Source: DASQFQ01 sp963805525 (lineage in GTDB: Bacteria; Actinomycetota; Thermoleophilia; Solirubrobacterales; Solirubrobacteraceae). Taken from it: DNA of 64,000 bases. Every line of letters starts with the position of its first letter. The first letter of the stretch is position 1. The stretch spans positions 558,001-622,000 of the forward strand of contig CAWDUT010000004.1 of NCBI GenBank assembly GCA_963805525.1, in the 5' to 3' direction. The notes beneath the pieces were generated by a model. That model did not search any database and was not told the DNA's origin. It was given only the letters and a program-made list of their open reading frames with translations. Below, one piece after another: positions 51,004 through 58,583 of the stretch. A program made the position numbers and the translations under genes.

Positions 51004-51038
51004 AAGGCAGCCGCTCTGTCCAGCTGAGCTACGGGGCC
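50965..51038 (-). tRNA. tRNA-Arg(TCT), intact right copy
   Basis: 74-nt cloverleaf with fully paired acceptor stem (GGCCCCG with CGGGGCC), anticodon TCT in loop CTTCTAA, T-loop TTCGAGT and discriminator G; CCA is not encoded. Its 3' 59 bases, plus one flanking base, equal the left copy at 34503-34561. Most likely the functional host gene, reconstituted on integration of the element. Confidence 0.95.
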
Positions 51039-51051
51039 TGGCCGGCCAAGC

Positions 51052-51780
51052 TTACGGCGCGCTGGAGCGGCGGCGATAGAGCTTGCCGGGCCGCCCGACG
51101 CCCTCGGACCTGCGCTCGCCGGTCTCCTCCAGCAGGCCGGTGGACAGCGCGTCGCGGCGGAAGTTGGCGGCATCGACCGGCTCGCCGCGCAGCGCCTCGT
51201 AGAGCCGCTGCGCCTGGCCGAGCGTGAACGGCTCGGCGAGCAGGCCGCCGGCCACGCGTACGAACCAGCCCTTGTCGGCGAGCCGGGCGCGCAGGCGCCA
51301 CAGCGCGTCGTCGACGATCGTGGCGTGGTCGAGCGCGAGCTCGGGCAGCGCGTCGACGCGGTGCCAGCCGGGGTCGCGGCCCTGCGGGCCCTCCTCCGGC
51401 AGCGCCTCGGGCGGGACGAGCGCGAGGTAGGCGATGCTCGGCAGCCAGCCGCGCGGGTCGCGGTCGGGGCCGGCGTAGGTCCGCAGCTGCTCGAGGTGGA
51501 CCGAGCCGACGCCGGTCTTCTCCCGCAGCTTGCGCTCGGCGGTCTCGCGCGGCGACTCCGCCGCCCCCACGAACCCGCCCGGCAGCGCGAAGCTCCCCCG
51601 CTGCGGCTCCTCGGTGCGCCGCGCGAGCAGCACGCTCAGGTCGCCGTCGACGAGCGTGAAGACCACGGGGTCGGCAGCGAGGCCGACGGGCGAGTCGTAC
51701 CCCGCGGAGTTGCGCGCGGTCAAGCGGTCCACGGCGGCTGAGCCTAATCGCCGGGCGGACGTCTGTCCGTTCAGATCCAT
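51052..51780 (-). CDS. NrtR-like regulator: Nudix-type domain plus winged helix
   Basis: 242 residues from ATG 51780. The Nudix fold is evident (PVVFTLVDGDLSVLLARR, FALPGGFVGAAESPRETAERKLREKTGV). The box is altered, with RK and EK replacing the metal-binding RE and EE, so hydrolysis is probably lost. The C-terminal 70 residues (LGQAQRLYEALRGEPVDAANFRRDALSTGLLEETGER, then KLYRRRSSA) are the winged helix of NrtR. Family members sense ADP-ribose or NAD intermediates and repress NAD metabolism genes. Its targets are not adjacent here. Confidence 0.8.
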   Translation of the reverse strand: MDLNGQTSARRLGSAAVDRLTARNSAGYDSPVGLAADPVVFTLVDGDLSVLLARRTEEPQRGSFALPGGFVGAAESPRETAERKLREKTGVGSVHLEQLRTYAGPDRDPRGWLPSIAYLALVPPEALPEEGPQGRDPGWHRVDALPELALDHATIVDDALWRLRARLADKGWFVRVAGGLLAEPFTLGQAQRLYEALRGEPVDAANFRRDALSTGLLEETGERRSEGVGRPGKLYRRRSSAP

Positions 51781-52030
51781 GCCCGGGTCATGGGAACCGG
51801 GGGTGCTGCCGACATCAGCGCGGATGCCACGCACCGACCCAGGCTCGCGCCGCGGGCGCTTCCTGCGCGCGCTGGCGGCACGCTTCACGGCGGCGCCCAC
51901 CGAGCCGCGGACCTGCTCCCGCACCACCTGCGCCTGGTCGTGCTCGTGCCCGCGCGTGGCGCCGGCCGACCGGGTCAGCGAGCCCGCGAAACCGCGCTGC
52001 TGAGCAGCGCCGTCCCATCCGGGCCGTATG

Positions 52031-52044
52031 CGAACATACGTTCG
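52031..52044 (+). promoter_or_regulatory. LexA (SOS) box
   Basis: CGAACATACGTTCG is a perfect palindromic match to the Gram-positive/actinobacterial LexA box CGAAC-N4-GTTCG. It ends 2 bases before ATG 52047, so LexA bound here would block transcription or initiation of that gene, which should be induced by DNA damage. Confidence 0.8.
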
Positions 52045-52046
52045 TA

Positions 52047-52688
52047 ATGAGTCATCCGGAGTACATCCGAGCGAAGGCAGTAGAGCTCCGGACTGAACGC
52101 AACCTGAGCATCGACGAGATTGCCGAGCGACTGGCGCTGCCGAGGAAGACGGTCTTCTACTGGCTGCGCGATCTGCCGATCAACCGGAGCGCAAGAGCGC
52201 GATCGCTCGCACAGCTGAACGGCAACCTGCCGATGCAGGAGAAGGACCGCCGGGCACGCGAGGCCGCCTACGAAGAGGGCCGCGCGAGCTTCGATGAGCT
52301 GGCCGCCGACCCCTCGTTCCGCGACTTCGTGTGCCTCTACCACGCCGAGGGCTACAAGCGCCACCGCAACTACGTCTCGGTCTGCAACTCCGATCCCGCC
52401 GTCGTGGTGCTGTGCAATGCGTGGCTGTCCCGTCTCGCCACCGGCAAGCTGGACTACGCGGTTCAGTACCACGCCGACCAGGACCTCGACGAGCTCCGTC
52501 GTTTCTGGAGCGCGCAGCTCGACATCCGGCCCGAACAGGTCCGAATGCAGCGCAAGTCGAACAGCAACCAACTGGCCGGCCGGACCTGGCGCTCCGTGCA
52601 CGGCGTGCTCACCGTGCGGGTGTGCGACACGCTGCTCCGCGCGAAGCTACAGGGCTGGCTGGATCGACTCCGTGAGTCTTGGCTCTAG
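52047..52688 (+). CDS. HTH plus LAGLIDADG-like protein, SOS-controlled
   Basis: 213 residues from ATG 52047. Residues 1-45 are an HTH (AKAVELRTERNLSIDEIAERLALPRKTVFYWLRDLPI). Residues about 90-205 resemble the LAGLIDADG/WhiA-like fold: FVCLYHAEGYKRHRNYVSVCNSDPAVVVLCNAWL is the G-x-x-x-A-E-G strand-helix with an acidic residue. LTVRVCDTLLRAKLQGWLDRL closes the domain. Related small proteins are widespread in bacteria without known role. Homing-endonuclease-like DNA binding or cleavage in the damage response is inferred from the fold and the LexA box. Confidence 0.7.
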   Translation: MSHPEYIRAKAVELRTERNLSIDEIAERLALPRKTVFYWLRDLPINRSARARSLAQLNGNLPMQEKDRRAREAAYEEGRASFDELAADPSFRDFVCLYHAEGYKRHRNYVSVCNSDPAVVVLCNAWLSRLATGKLDYAVQYHADQDLDELRRFWSAQLDIRPEQVRMQRKSNSNQLAGRTWRSVHGVLTVRVCDTLLRAKLQGWLDRLRESWL

Positions 52689-52699
52689 ACTCGGCTATT

Positions 52700-52774
52700 C
52701 GGGGTGTAGCTCAGCCTGGTAGTAGCGCGCCGTTTGGGTCGGCGAGGCCGCCGGTTCGAATCCGGCCACCCCGA
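52700..52774 (+). tRNA. tRNA-Pro(TGG)
   Basis: 75-nt cloverleaf: acceptor CGGGGTG paired with CACCCCG, anticodon loop TTTGGGT between CGCCG and CGGCG (anticodon TGG), T-arm CCGG-TTCGAAT-CCGG, discriminator A. The D-arm has one mismatch. CCA is not encoded. Confidence 0.93.
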
Positions 52775-52836
52775 TCATCAGTTCGAAACCGCCACCGCGC
52801 CCGCGCGCCAATCCGTCCAGGCGCGCTTCAGAGCGC

Positions 52837-52970
52837 TTAAGTCCGGCGTTCCATAACCGATAACTCTCGTAGGTTCGCCTCCCGAAAGGGCAAACCGTCC
52901 GCGAGGACGGGACGCAAAGCCACGGGGCTCGCAAACGAGTCAGCCGGGTTGCCGAAGGAATGCTCAGGGG
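52837..52970 (+). promoter_or_regulatory. Promoter and cyclic di-GMP-I (GEMM) riboswitch upstream of the CAP-domain gene
   Basis: TTAAGT (52837-52842) and GATAAC (52859-52864) with a 16-bp spacer start a transcript near 52871. The RNA carries the GEMM-I core: AGGGCAAACC, a GTCC-GCGA-GGAC hairpin, GGGACGCAAAGCC, a second hairpin, and AGCCGGGTTGCCGA. The 5' strand CGCCTCCCG (52876-52884) is fully complementary to CGGGAGGCG (53015-53023), which contains the ribosome site of the next gene. Alternative pairing could therefore switch translation with cyclic di-GMP. No terminator hairpin with U-tract is seen. Confidence 0.82.
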
Positions 52971-53029
52971 CTTCGGGTCGATCGAACCGCCGATCTGAAT
53001 CCGACTGAAGCATCCGGGAGGCGTACTCC

Positions 53030-53617
53030 TTGTTCCGTTCCACCGCATTTCGCAAGGGTCCAGGACTTGCGATCGTGCTCGCGCTCGTCGCGCTGCTCGC
53101 GCCCGCCGGCGCGCAGGCCCGGCCGGAGGCCAAGACCTCCCAGAGCGACTGCGCGAACACCAACCTCAAGCCGACCCGCGCCAACCTCGAGCTCGTCCGC
53201 GACGCCGTGCTGTGCCTGCACAACCGCGAACGCGCCCGCCACGGGCTGCCGAAGCTGCGCGAGAACCCGCTGCTCCGCCGCGCCGCCGAGCGCCACACGG
53301 ACAACATGATCAGCGAGCGCTTCTTCGACCACACGTCGCCCTCCGGCTCCACGATGGTCGAGCGCATCCGCCGCACCGGCTACACCAAGCGCGCCCGCAG
53401 CTGGGCGCTGGGCGAGAACATCGCGTGGGGCTCGGGCAGCCTCGCCACCGCCGCGCAGATCCACCGCAGCTGGATGAAGTCCCCCGGCCACCGCGCCAAC
53501 ATCCTCCAGCGCTCGTTCCGCGAGATCGGGATCGGCATCGAGTCCGGGCTCCCGGTTCGGCTCTCCGCCGCCCAGTCCGGCGCGACATACACCACGGACT
53601 TCGGATTCCGCCGATAG
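53030..53617 (+). CDS. Secreted CAP/SCP-domain protein (YkwD-like)
   Basis: 195 residues from TTG 53030 after GGGAGGCG. Signal peptide 1-31 (GLAIVLALVALLAPAGAQA). The CAP domain has AVLCLHNRERARHGLPKLRENPLLRRAAERHTDNM, FFDHTSPSG, GENIAWG and WMKSPGHRANIL, with the His and Glu of the CAP cavity. Cys in QSDCANTN and AVLCLHN may form a disulfide. Extracellular, probably wall-associated; the bacterial CAP role is unsettled. Expression should follow cyclic di-GMP through the upstream riboswitch. Confidence 0.9.
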   Translation: MFRSTAFRKGPGLAIVLALVALLAPAGAQARPEAKTSQSDCANTNLKPTRANLELVRDAVLCLHNRERARHGLPKLRENPLLRRAAERHTDNMISERFFDHTSPSGSTMVERIRRTGYTKRARSWALGENIAWGSGSLATAAQIHRSWMKSPGHRANILQRSFREIGIGIESGLPVRLSAAQSGATYTTDFGFRR

Positions 53618-53655
53618 CGAGCCGGCGGAGGCACGTTGTTAGCCTCCGCCGCCCC

Positions 53656-54921
53656 GTGGCAGACGTCCAGCCCCTTCACGCCCTCCACTACGCGCTCGAC
53701 CGCGTCGGCGGCCTCGCACCCGTGGTGGCGCCGCCCTACGACGTGATCGACGCCGAGCACCGCGCCCGCCTGGCCGCCCGCTCGCCGTACAACGTCGTCG
53801 AGATCGACCTGCCGGAAGCGGACGGCGACCTCGACCCCTACGCCCACGCCGCCGCGCTGTTCAGCGACTGGAAGCGCGAGGACATCCTCGTCCGCGACTC
53901 GCAGCCGGCCCTCTGGGCGCTCGCCCAGGACTACACGGGCCCGGACGGCAACCGCTACACCCGCAAGGGCTTCTTCGCCCGCGTCCGGGTCGATGACTAC
54001 GGCCCCGGCCGCATCCGCCCGCACGAGCGCACGCACCCCGGGCCGAAGGAGGACCGCCTCCGCCTCACCCGCGCGACGCGCGCCAACCTGTCGCCGATCT
54101 TCAGCCTCTACGACGACCCCTCAGGAGCGGCGTGGAGCGCGCTCTCCCCCCACACGGAGGACGTCCCGTGGGGCGAGGTCACCGACGACGACGGCACCCA
54201 GCACCGCATCTGGCGCGTCGGAGACAGCGGCGCCGTCGCCGCCGCGGTCGACGCGCTCGCCCAGACCGAGCTGCTGATCGCCGACGGCCACCACCGCTAC
54301 GAGACCGCCCGCGTCTACGCGGACGAGATCGGCGGCGAGGGCGAGCACCGCTACGTGCTCATGTGCCTCGTCGCCCTCCAGGACCCGGGCCTCACCGTCT
54401 TCCCCACCCACCGCCTGCTGACCGCGCTGCCCGACGACAAGCGCCAGGCGCTGCGCGAGGCGCTCCAGCGCGACTGGGACATGACGGAGATCGACGCCGA
54501 CGACCTCCAGCCCACCGCCGCCGCCGACGGCCGGATCGCGCTCGGCTACCTCGACGCCCACCACCGCCGCCCGCTCCGCCTCACGCTCAAGGACGCGGAG
54601 CTCGCCGACGCGGCGCTCCCGGACATGCCCGAGCCCTACCGCCGGCTCGACACCGCGGTGCTCGAGGCGCTGATCCTCAAGCAGGCCCTCGGCATGAGCG
54701 AGGACGACATCTCCCACCTGCACGGGCTCGACTACGCCCGCGACACCGCCCAGGCCCGCGAGCGGGTCGAGGCCGGCGAGGCGGAGGCGGCGTTCTTCAT
54801 GAGCCCGACGCCCGTCGAGCACGTCCGCGACGTCGCCGCGGCCGGCGTCAACATGCCCCCGAAGTCCACCTACTTCTTCCCGAAGGTGCTGACGGGCGAG
54901 CTGTTCAACCCGCTCGCCTAA
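53656..54921 (+). CDS. DUF1015 family protein (putative serine kinase, SerK-like)
   Basis: 421 residues from GTG 53656. Family motifs in order: VVAPPYDVIDAEHRARLAARSPYNVVEIDLP, RIRPHERTHPGPKEDRLRLTRATRANLSPIFSLYDD, LLIADGHHRYETA and the C-terminal MPPKSTYFFPKVLTGELF. DUF1015 members have been linked to ADP-dependent serine kinase activity. The conserved H and DGHHR residues fit a phosphotransfer site. Same strand as the OsmC gene 11 bp downstream. Confidence 0.88.
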   Translation: MADVQPLHALHYALDRVGGLAPVVAPPYDVIDAEHRARLAARSPYNVVEIDLPEADGDLDPYAHAAALFSDWKREDILVRDSQPALWALAQDYTGPDGNRYTRKGFFARVRVDDYGPGRIRPHERTHPGPKEDRLRLTRATRANLSPIFSLYDDPSGAAWSALSPHTEDVPWGEVTDDDGTQHRIWRVGDSGAVAAAVDALAQTELLIADGHHRYETARVYADEIGGEGEHRYVLMCLVALQDPGLTVFPTHRLLTALPDDKRQALREALQRDWDMTEIDADDLQPTAAADGRIALGYLDAHHRRPLRLTLKDAELADAALPDMPEPYRRLDTAVLEALILKQALGMSEDDISHLHGLDYARDTAQARERVEAGEAEAAFFMSPTPVEHVRDVAAAGVNMPPKSTYFFPKVLTGELFNPLA

Positions 54922-54932
54922 GCTCTCTCGCC

Positions 54933-55325
54933 ATGAGAGCCGTCGCGCGCCAGCGGGAGAACTTCGCCCACGACCTCAGGATCGGCCGTCACCGCCTGAC
55001 GGCCGACGAGCCGGAGTCCTCCGGCGGTGACGACGCCGGTCCCAACCCGCAGGAGCTGCTCGCTGCCTCGCTCGCCTCCTGTACCGCGATCACGATCGAG
55101 ATGTACGCCAAGCGCAAGGGCTGGAACGTCGACGGGCTCGAGGTCGACGTCGACTACACGCCGGCCGAGCGCGGCTGCGCGACGAACTTCAAGCTCGTCA
55201 TGAAGATGCCCGCCCACCTCTCCGAGGACCAGGTGGAGCGCCTGCAGACGATCGCGGCCAAGTGCCCGGTGCACCGGACGCTCGAGGGCGAGGTGCTGTT
55301 CGACGAGCGCATCGAGCTCGTCTGA
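54933..55325 (+). CDS. OsmC/Ohr-family peroxiredoxin-like protein
   Basis: 130 residues from ATG 54933. The two redox Cys are in place: LLAASLASCTAITIEMYA (Cys of the first helix) and AAKCPVHRTLEG (second Cys). The preceding NPQELL is the family's conserved entry. It reduces organic hydroperoxides through a Cys pair in a dimer. Probably co-transcribed with the DUF1015 gene before and the Nudix gene after it. Confidence 0.9.
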   Translation: MRAVARQRENFAHDLRIGRHRLTADEPESSGGDDAGPNPQELLAASLASCTAITIEMYAKRKGWNVDGLEVDVDYTPAERGCATNFKLVMKMPAHLSEDQVERLQTIAAKCPVHRTLEGEVLFDERIELV

Positions 55326-55897
55326 GGACCCGGGCCGCACTCGCGGAGGAGCTCCGCGGCGCGCTGCTCGCGCCGGAGGCCGCGCTGGCCATCGACGTCC
55401 ACGGCGGCACCGAGGCCGCCGTCCTCGCCCCGCTCTACATCGACGAGCACGGCGAGCTGCAGGCGGTGTTCACCAAGCGCCGCGACGACCTCAAGCGCCA
55501 CGCGGGCGAGATCTCGTTCCCCGGCGGCCGACGCGACCCCGAGGATGCGGACCTCACCGCCACCGCCCTGCGCGAGGCGCACGAGGAGATCGGGCTGCCG
55601 CCGGACGCCGTCGAGATCGTCGGCGCCCTGCCCCCCACGCCCACCTTCGTCACCAACTACGCCGTCTATCCGTTCGTCGGCCTGATCGAGCCGGGCTTCG
55701 AATGGCAGCTCGCCGCCGCCGAGGTCGCCTACGTGCTCGAGCTGCCGCTCGAGGCGGTGCGCGCCGCCCATGGCGAGCGGCGCCTGGTCCGCAAGGGCGT
55801 GCCGTTCCGGACCGACACGTACCAGGTCGGCGACCACCTGATCTGGGGCGCGACCGCGCGCATGGTCCGCGACCTGCTGGCCCGCCTGGCGCCGTGA
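55262..55897 (+). CDS. Nudix hydrolase, CoA pyrophosphatase-like
   Basis: The box EISFPGGRRDPEDADLTATALREAHEEIGLPP is the NUDT7/8 type (UPF0035 plus Nudix), which cleaves CoA into phosphopantetheine and adenosine bisphosphate. The start is unclear: GTG 55262 overlaps the OsmC gene by 64 bases, and its first 20 residues are Arg-rich and not protein-like. CTG 55322 directly at the OsmC stop would give the normal N-terminus (LRTRAALAEELRGALL), but CTG starts are rare. The stop overlaps the next gene by GTGA. Confidence 0.85.
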   Translation: MPGAPDARGRGAVRRAHRARLRTRAALAEELRGALLAPEAALAIDVHGGTEAAVLAPLYIDEHGELQAVFTKRRDDLKRHAGEISFPGGRRDPEDADLTATALREAHEEIGLPPDAVEIVGALPPTPTFVTNYAVYPFVGLIEPGFEWQLAAAEVAYVLELPLEAVRAAHGERRLVRKGVPFRTDTYQVGDHLIWGATARMVRDLLARLAP

Positions 55898-56775
55898 GCA
55901 TGCATCCGGGGCAGCTGGACGTGGCCCCGGAGACGGTCCGCCGGCTCGTGGCGCGGCAGTTCCCGCAGTGGCGCGACCTGCCGGTTCGGCCCGTTCCCAC
56001 GCAGGGCACGGTCAACGCCCTGTTCCGCCTCGGCGACGACCTCGTCGCGCGGCTGCCGCTCGTCGAGGCGAGGCGCGATCGGCTCGAGGCGGAGGCGGCG
56101 GCGGCCGCCGAGCTCCACGGCCGCACCCGCTTCGCCACCCCGGAGCCGGTCGCGATCGGCGAGCCCGGGCCCGGCTACCCGCTGCCGTGGTCGGTGCAGA
56201 CCTGGCTGCCCGGCACGGTGGCGACGCCCGACGGGCAGACCGAGGCCTTCGCCCACGACCTCGCGGAGTTCGTCGGGGGCGTGCGCGCGATCGACACCCG
56301 CGGCCGGACGTTCTCCGGCGACAACCGCGGCGGGCACCTGCCGGACCACGACGCGTGGATGGAGACCTGCCTCGAGCGCAGCGAGGGGCTGCTCGAGGTG
56401 CCCCCGCTGCGGCGCCTGTGGGCCGCGTTCCGCGAACTGCCCCGCGAGGGCGCCGACGTCATGACCCACGGCGACCTGATCCCCGGCAACGTGCTCGTCG
56501 ACGGCGGGCGCCTGGCCGGCGTGATCGACGTCGGCGGCGTAGGCCCGGCCGACCCGGCGCTGGATCTCGTCGCGGCCTGGCACCTGCTCGACCCCGGCCC
56601 TCGCGACGCGTTCCGCGCCGACCTGCGCTGCGGCGAGCTCGAGTGGGCGCGCGGCGCCGCGTGGGCGTTCGAGCAGGCGATGGGAGTGGTCTGGTACTAC
56701 GCCGAGACCAACCCGCCGATGAGCCACATGGGCCGGCGCACGCTGGAGCGGCTCACTGCGGCCGTCGTAGCGTGA
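55894..56775 (+). CDS. Aminoglycoside phosphotransferase-like kinase
   Basis: 293 residues from GTG 55894 (ATG 55900 is an alternative). Kinase-like fold with VNALFRLGDDLVARLPL (nucleotide strand with basic residue), the catalytic loop VMTHGDLIPGNVLV (H-x-D-x4-N) and metal-binding VIDVGGVGPADPALDL. Members phosphorylate small molecules or antibiotics. Similar chromosomal proteins are often metabolic kinases of unknown substrate, so resistance should not be assumed. Converges on the methyltransferase gene with a 23-base overlap. Confidence 0.85.
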   Translation: MSMHPGQLDVAPETVRRLVARQFPQWRDLPVRPVPTQGTVNALFRLGDDLVARLPLVEARRDRLEAEAAAAAELHGRTRFATPEPVAIGEPGPGYPLPWSVQTWLPGTVATPDGQTEAFAHDLAEFVGGVRAIDTRGRTFSGDNRGGHLPDHDAWMETCLERSEGLLEVPPLRRLWAAFRELPREGADVMTHGDLIPGNVLVDGGRLAGVIDVGGVGPADPALDLVAAWHLLDPGPRDAFRADLRCGELEWARGAAWAFEQAMGVVWYYAETNPPMSHMGRRTLERLTAAVVA

Positions 56776-57355
56776 GCAGCGCGAACCCGAGCGTGTCCTT
56801 GCCGTCGGGCCGCTCCCAGCGCGCCCGCGCGGCCTCGACCCACTCGCGCAGGTTCGGGTCGTCGCCCTGGGCGAGCTCGGCCTCGCCGTTCGCGATCAGC
56901 GTCTCCTCGTAGGCCGCCCAGTCGGCGTCGGAGGCGACCGCGGTGGCGAGCACCTCCCAGCCCGCCCCGCGCGCGCCGGCCTCGAGGGCGTCGAGGCCGC
57001 TCGGCAGCTCGTCCGGGCTCGCGCCGAGCGCCGCCAGGTAGCCCGGGCTGGGCGGGTGGCGCCAGAAGCCCTCGGCCACGAGCCCGAGCCCGCCGCCCCG
57101 CCGCGCCAGTGCGCCGAGGCCGCCCAGCGCCGGCTCCCAGCCGCCGATCGCGTGGGACGAGGCGAGGCAGCACACGAGGTCATAGGCCCTGAGCTCGAGC
57201 GTGACGTCGGCGAAGTACTGCTCGTACAGGATGTCGACGTGCTCTCGGGCCTGGAGCGCCCAGCTGCGGGCCGGCTCGATGCCCTCGGTGCGCGCGCCGT
57301 GGCGCGCCTTGATGCGCGCGAGCAGCTCGCCGGCGCCGCAGCCGACGTCGAGCAC
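56753..57355 (-). CDS. SAM-dependent methyltransferase (start uncertain)
   Basis: 200 residues if begun at GTG 57355, which is itself the first residue of motif I (VLDVGCGAGELLARI). A typical N-terminal helix is encoded in frame further upstream (DRAAISAITHRGVAFANPLGESAIDAAIDALP, back to about 57477), but without ATG, GTG or TTG. The true start is therefore a rare codon, or the start was lost. Later motifs: YDLVCCLASSHAIGG and GGLGLVAEGFW. Substrate unknown. It follows the YceI gene on the same strand. Confidence 0.75.
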   Translation of the reverse strand: MLDVGCGAGELLARIKARHGARTEGIEPARSWALQAREHVDILYEQYFADVTLELRAYDLVCCLASSHAIGGWEPALGGLGALARRGGGLGLVAEGFWRHPPSPGYLAALGASPDELPSGLDALEAGARGAGWEVLATAVASDADWAAYEETLIANGEAELAQGDDPNLREWVEAARARWERPDGKDTLGFALLTLRRPQ

Positions 57356-57477
57356 GCGCGGAACCCATCCCCGCCCACCCAGCGGCAGCGCGTCGATCGC
57401 GGCGTCGATCGCGGACTCGCCCAGCGGGTTGGCGAAGGCGACGCCGCGGTGCGTGATCGCGGAGATGGCCGCGCGGT

Positions 57478-58110
57478 CTAGCGGAGACGTAGCCGCACCT
57501 CCAGCTTCCCGTGGTCGCGCACCGAGGCGACGCCGGCCACGCTCGGCGGCTCCATCCCGTAGTCGGCGAACTCGATCGGCGTCGAGCCGGCGAGGTCGAC
57601 GCCCGCGCCGTCGCGGCGCGACTGCAGCCGCACCGTCACCGGGCGCGTCCGCCCGTGGAGGGTGAGGCGGCCGCGTGCCGTGAACCGCGCCGCGAGCGTC
57701 GCCGGCGCCGTGAGCACGAAGCCGGCCTTCGGGTAGCGGTCGGTCTCCAGCCCGCGGAAGCGCATCGTCTCGTCACGGCGCGCCTCATCCGAGCGGAGCG
57801 TCCCCGTCGCGATCTCGAACCGCGCGGAGACGATCCGCCCGCCGTCAACTGCCGCCACGCCCTTCACGGCGCTCGTACGCCCGACCGCGGCGTTGAGCCC
57901 GACCCCGATCAGCGTCTCGTTCACGCGGTAGCCGACGAACGAGCCGGACGCCGGCCGCAGCCCGCCCCGGAGCTCGCCGGTCGGCGTGGCGGTCTCCTCC
58001 GGCAGCGAGGGCGCGGGCGGCGTGTCCCGGCCGCGCCACCAGGACACACCGACGACGGCAGCGACAACGACCACGAGCGCCGCAGCCGCGCCAACCACGA
58101 CCCGCTTCAC
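57478..58110 (-). CDS. Membrane-anchored YceI-family protein
   Basis: 210 residues from GTG 58110, overlapping the upstream stop as GTGA. An N-terminal anchor (VVVGAAAALVVVVAAVVGVSWW) is followed by a Pro/Thr linker and the YceI lipocalin-like barrel: SFVGYRVNETLIGVGLNAAVGRTSAVKGVAAVDGG, RSDEARRDETMRFRGLETDRYPKAGFVLT, and GRLTLHGRTRPVTV near the C-terminus. YceI barrels bind polyisoprenoid-type lipids outside the membrane. Middle gene of a minus-strand group. Confidence 0.85.
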   Translation of the reverse strand: MKRVVVGAAAALVVVVAAVVGVSWWRGRDTPPAPSLPEETATPTGELRGGLRPASGSFVGYRVNETLIGVGLNAAVGRTSAVKGVAAVDGGRIVSARFEIATGTLRSDEARRDETMRFRGLETDRYPKAGFVLTAPATLAARFTARGRLTLHGRTRPVTVRLQSRRDGAGVDLAGSTPIEFADYGMEPPSVAGVASVRDHGKLEVRLRLR

Positions 58111-58571
58111 CGCAGCAACCGGTCGACGGCCGCCACCGCGGCCGGGAGCCAGTCCTCGCACGGCGCGGCCAGCACCTCGAGCGGGATGTTCCACGTCGCC
58201 CCCGCCCGCCGCACGACCTCCGCCCCACCGGCCAGCACCTCATCGGGCAGCGACCCCGACCCCTCGTAGACCAGCCCGCGCACGGGCGTGTCGACGAGCT
58301 TCTCGCACAGCATCCGCAGCCGACCGGCGTGGAGCTCCTCCGCGCCCTCCCCCGTGGCCGACCCCAGGAGCCACACGACGATCGTCACGCCGGCGATCGC
58401 CTCCATCAGCGTCCCGATCCGGTCGGGGTCGCCGACGAACGGCTCCGCGCCCGCGGCGGCGACCGCCTCGACCCGTTCCGGCGAGCGGGTGGTCCCGCGG
58501 ACCGCGTGGCCCGCGGCGGAGAGGGCCCGGGCGAGCTCCTGGCCGCGGCCACCGCAGCCGATGATGAGCAC
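58107..58571 (-). CDS. Rossmann-fold NAD(P)-binding protein
   Basis: 154 residues from GTG 58571. The dinucleotide-binding motif is the opening VLIIGCGGRGQELARALSAAGHAVRGTTRS, followed by VGDPDRIGTLMEAIAGVTIVVWLLGSA. The substrate half of extended epimerases is missing, as in the short NAD(P)H-binding group. Its function is not known. It overlaps the YceI gene start. Confidence 0.7.
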   Translation of the reverse strand: MLIIGCGGRGQELARALSAAGHAVRGTTRSPERVEAVAAAGAEPFVGDPDRIGTLMEAIAGVTIVVWLLGSATGEGAEELHAGRLRMLCEKLVDTPVRGLVYEGSGSLPDEVLAGGAEVVRRAGATWNIPLEVLAAPCEDWLPAAVAAVDRLLR

Positions 58572-58583
58572 CCGTGCCAGCGT

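Larger units (their letters stand above)
34503..51038. mobile_element. Integrated genetic element between two tRNA-Arg(TCT) copies (about 16.5 kb)
   Basis: Two tRNA-Arg copies share 59 identical bases (34503-34561 and 50964-51022) as direct repeats. A tyrosine integrase gene, preceded by excisionase-type HTH genes, abuts and runs into the right copy. The interior differs from the flanks: locally lower GC, an IS3-family element, many truncated or frameshifted genes and long gene-poor stretches. The right copy has a perfect acceptor stem and is the likely reconstituted host gene. The integrase is frameshifted, so the element is probably immobile now. No conjugation genes remain visible. Confidence 0.75.

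Noticed and set aside
55894..56775. Aminoglycoside resistance gene
   Set aside because: The fold and motifs are of the APH kinase family, but many chromosomal members act on other small molecules. Resistance cannot be claimed from sequence.
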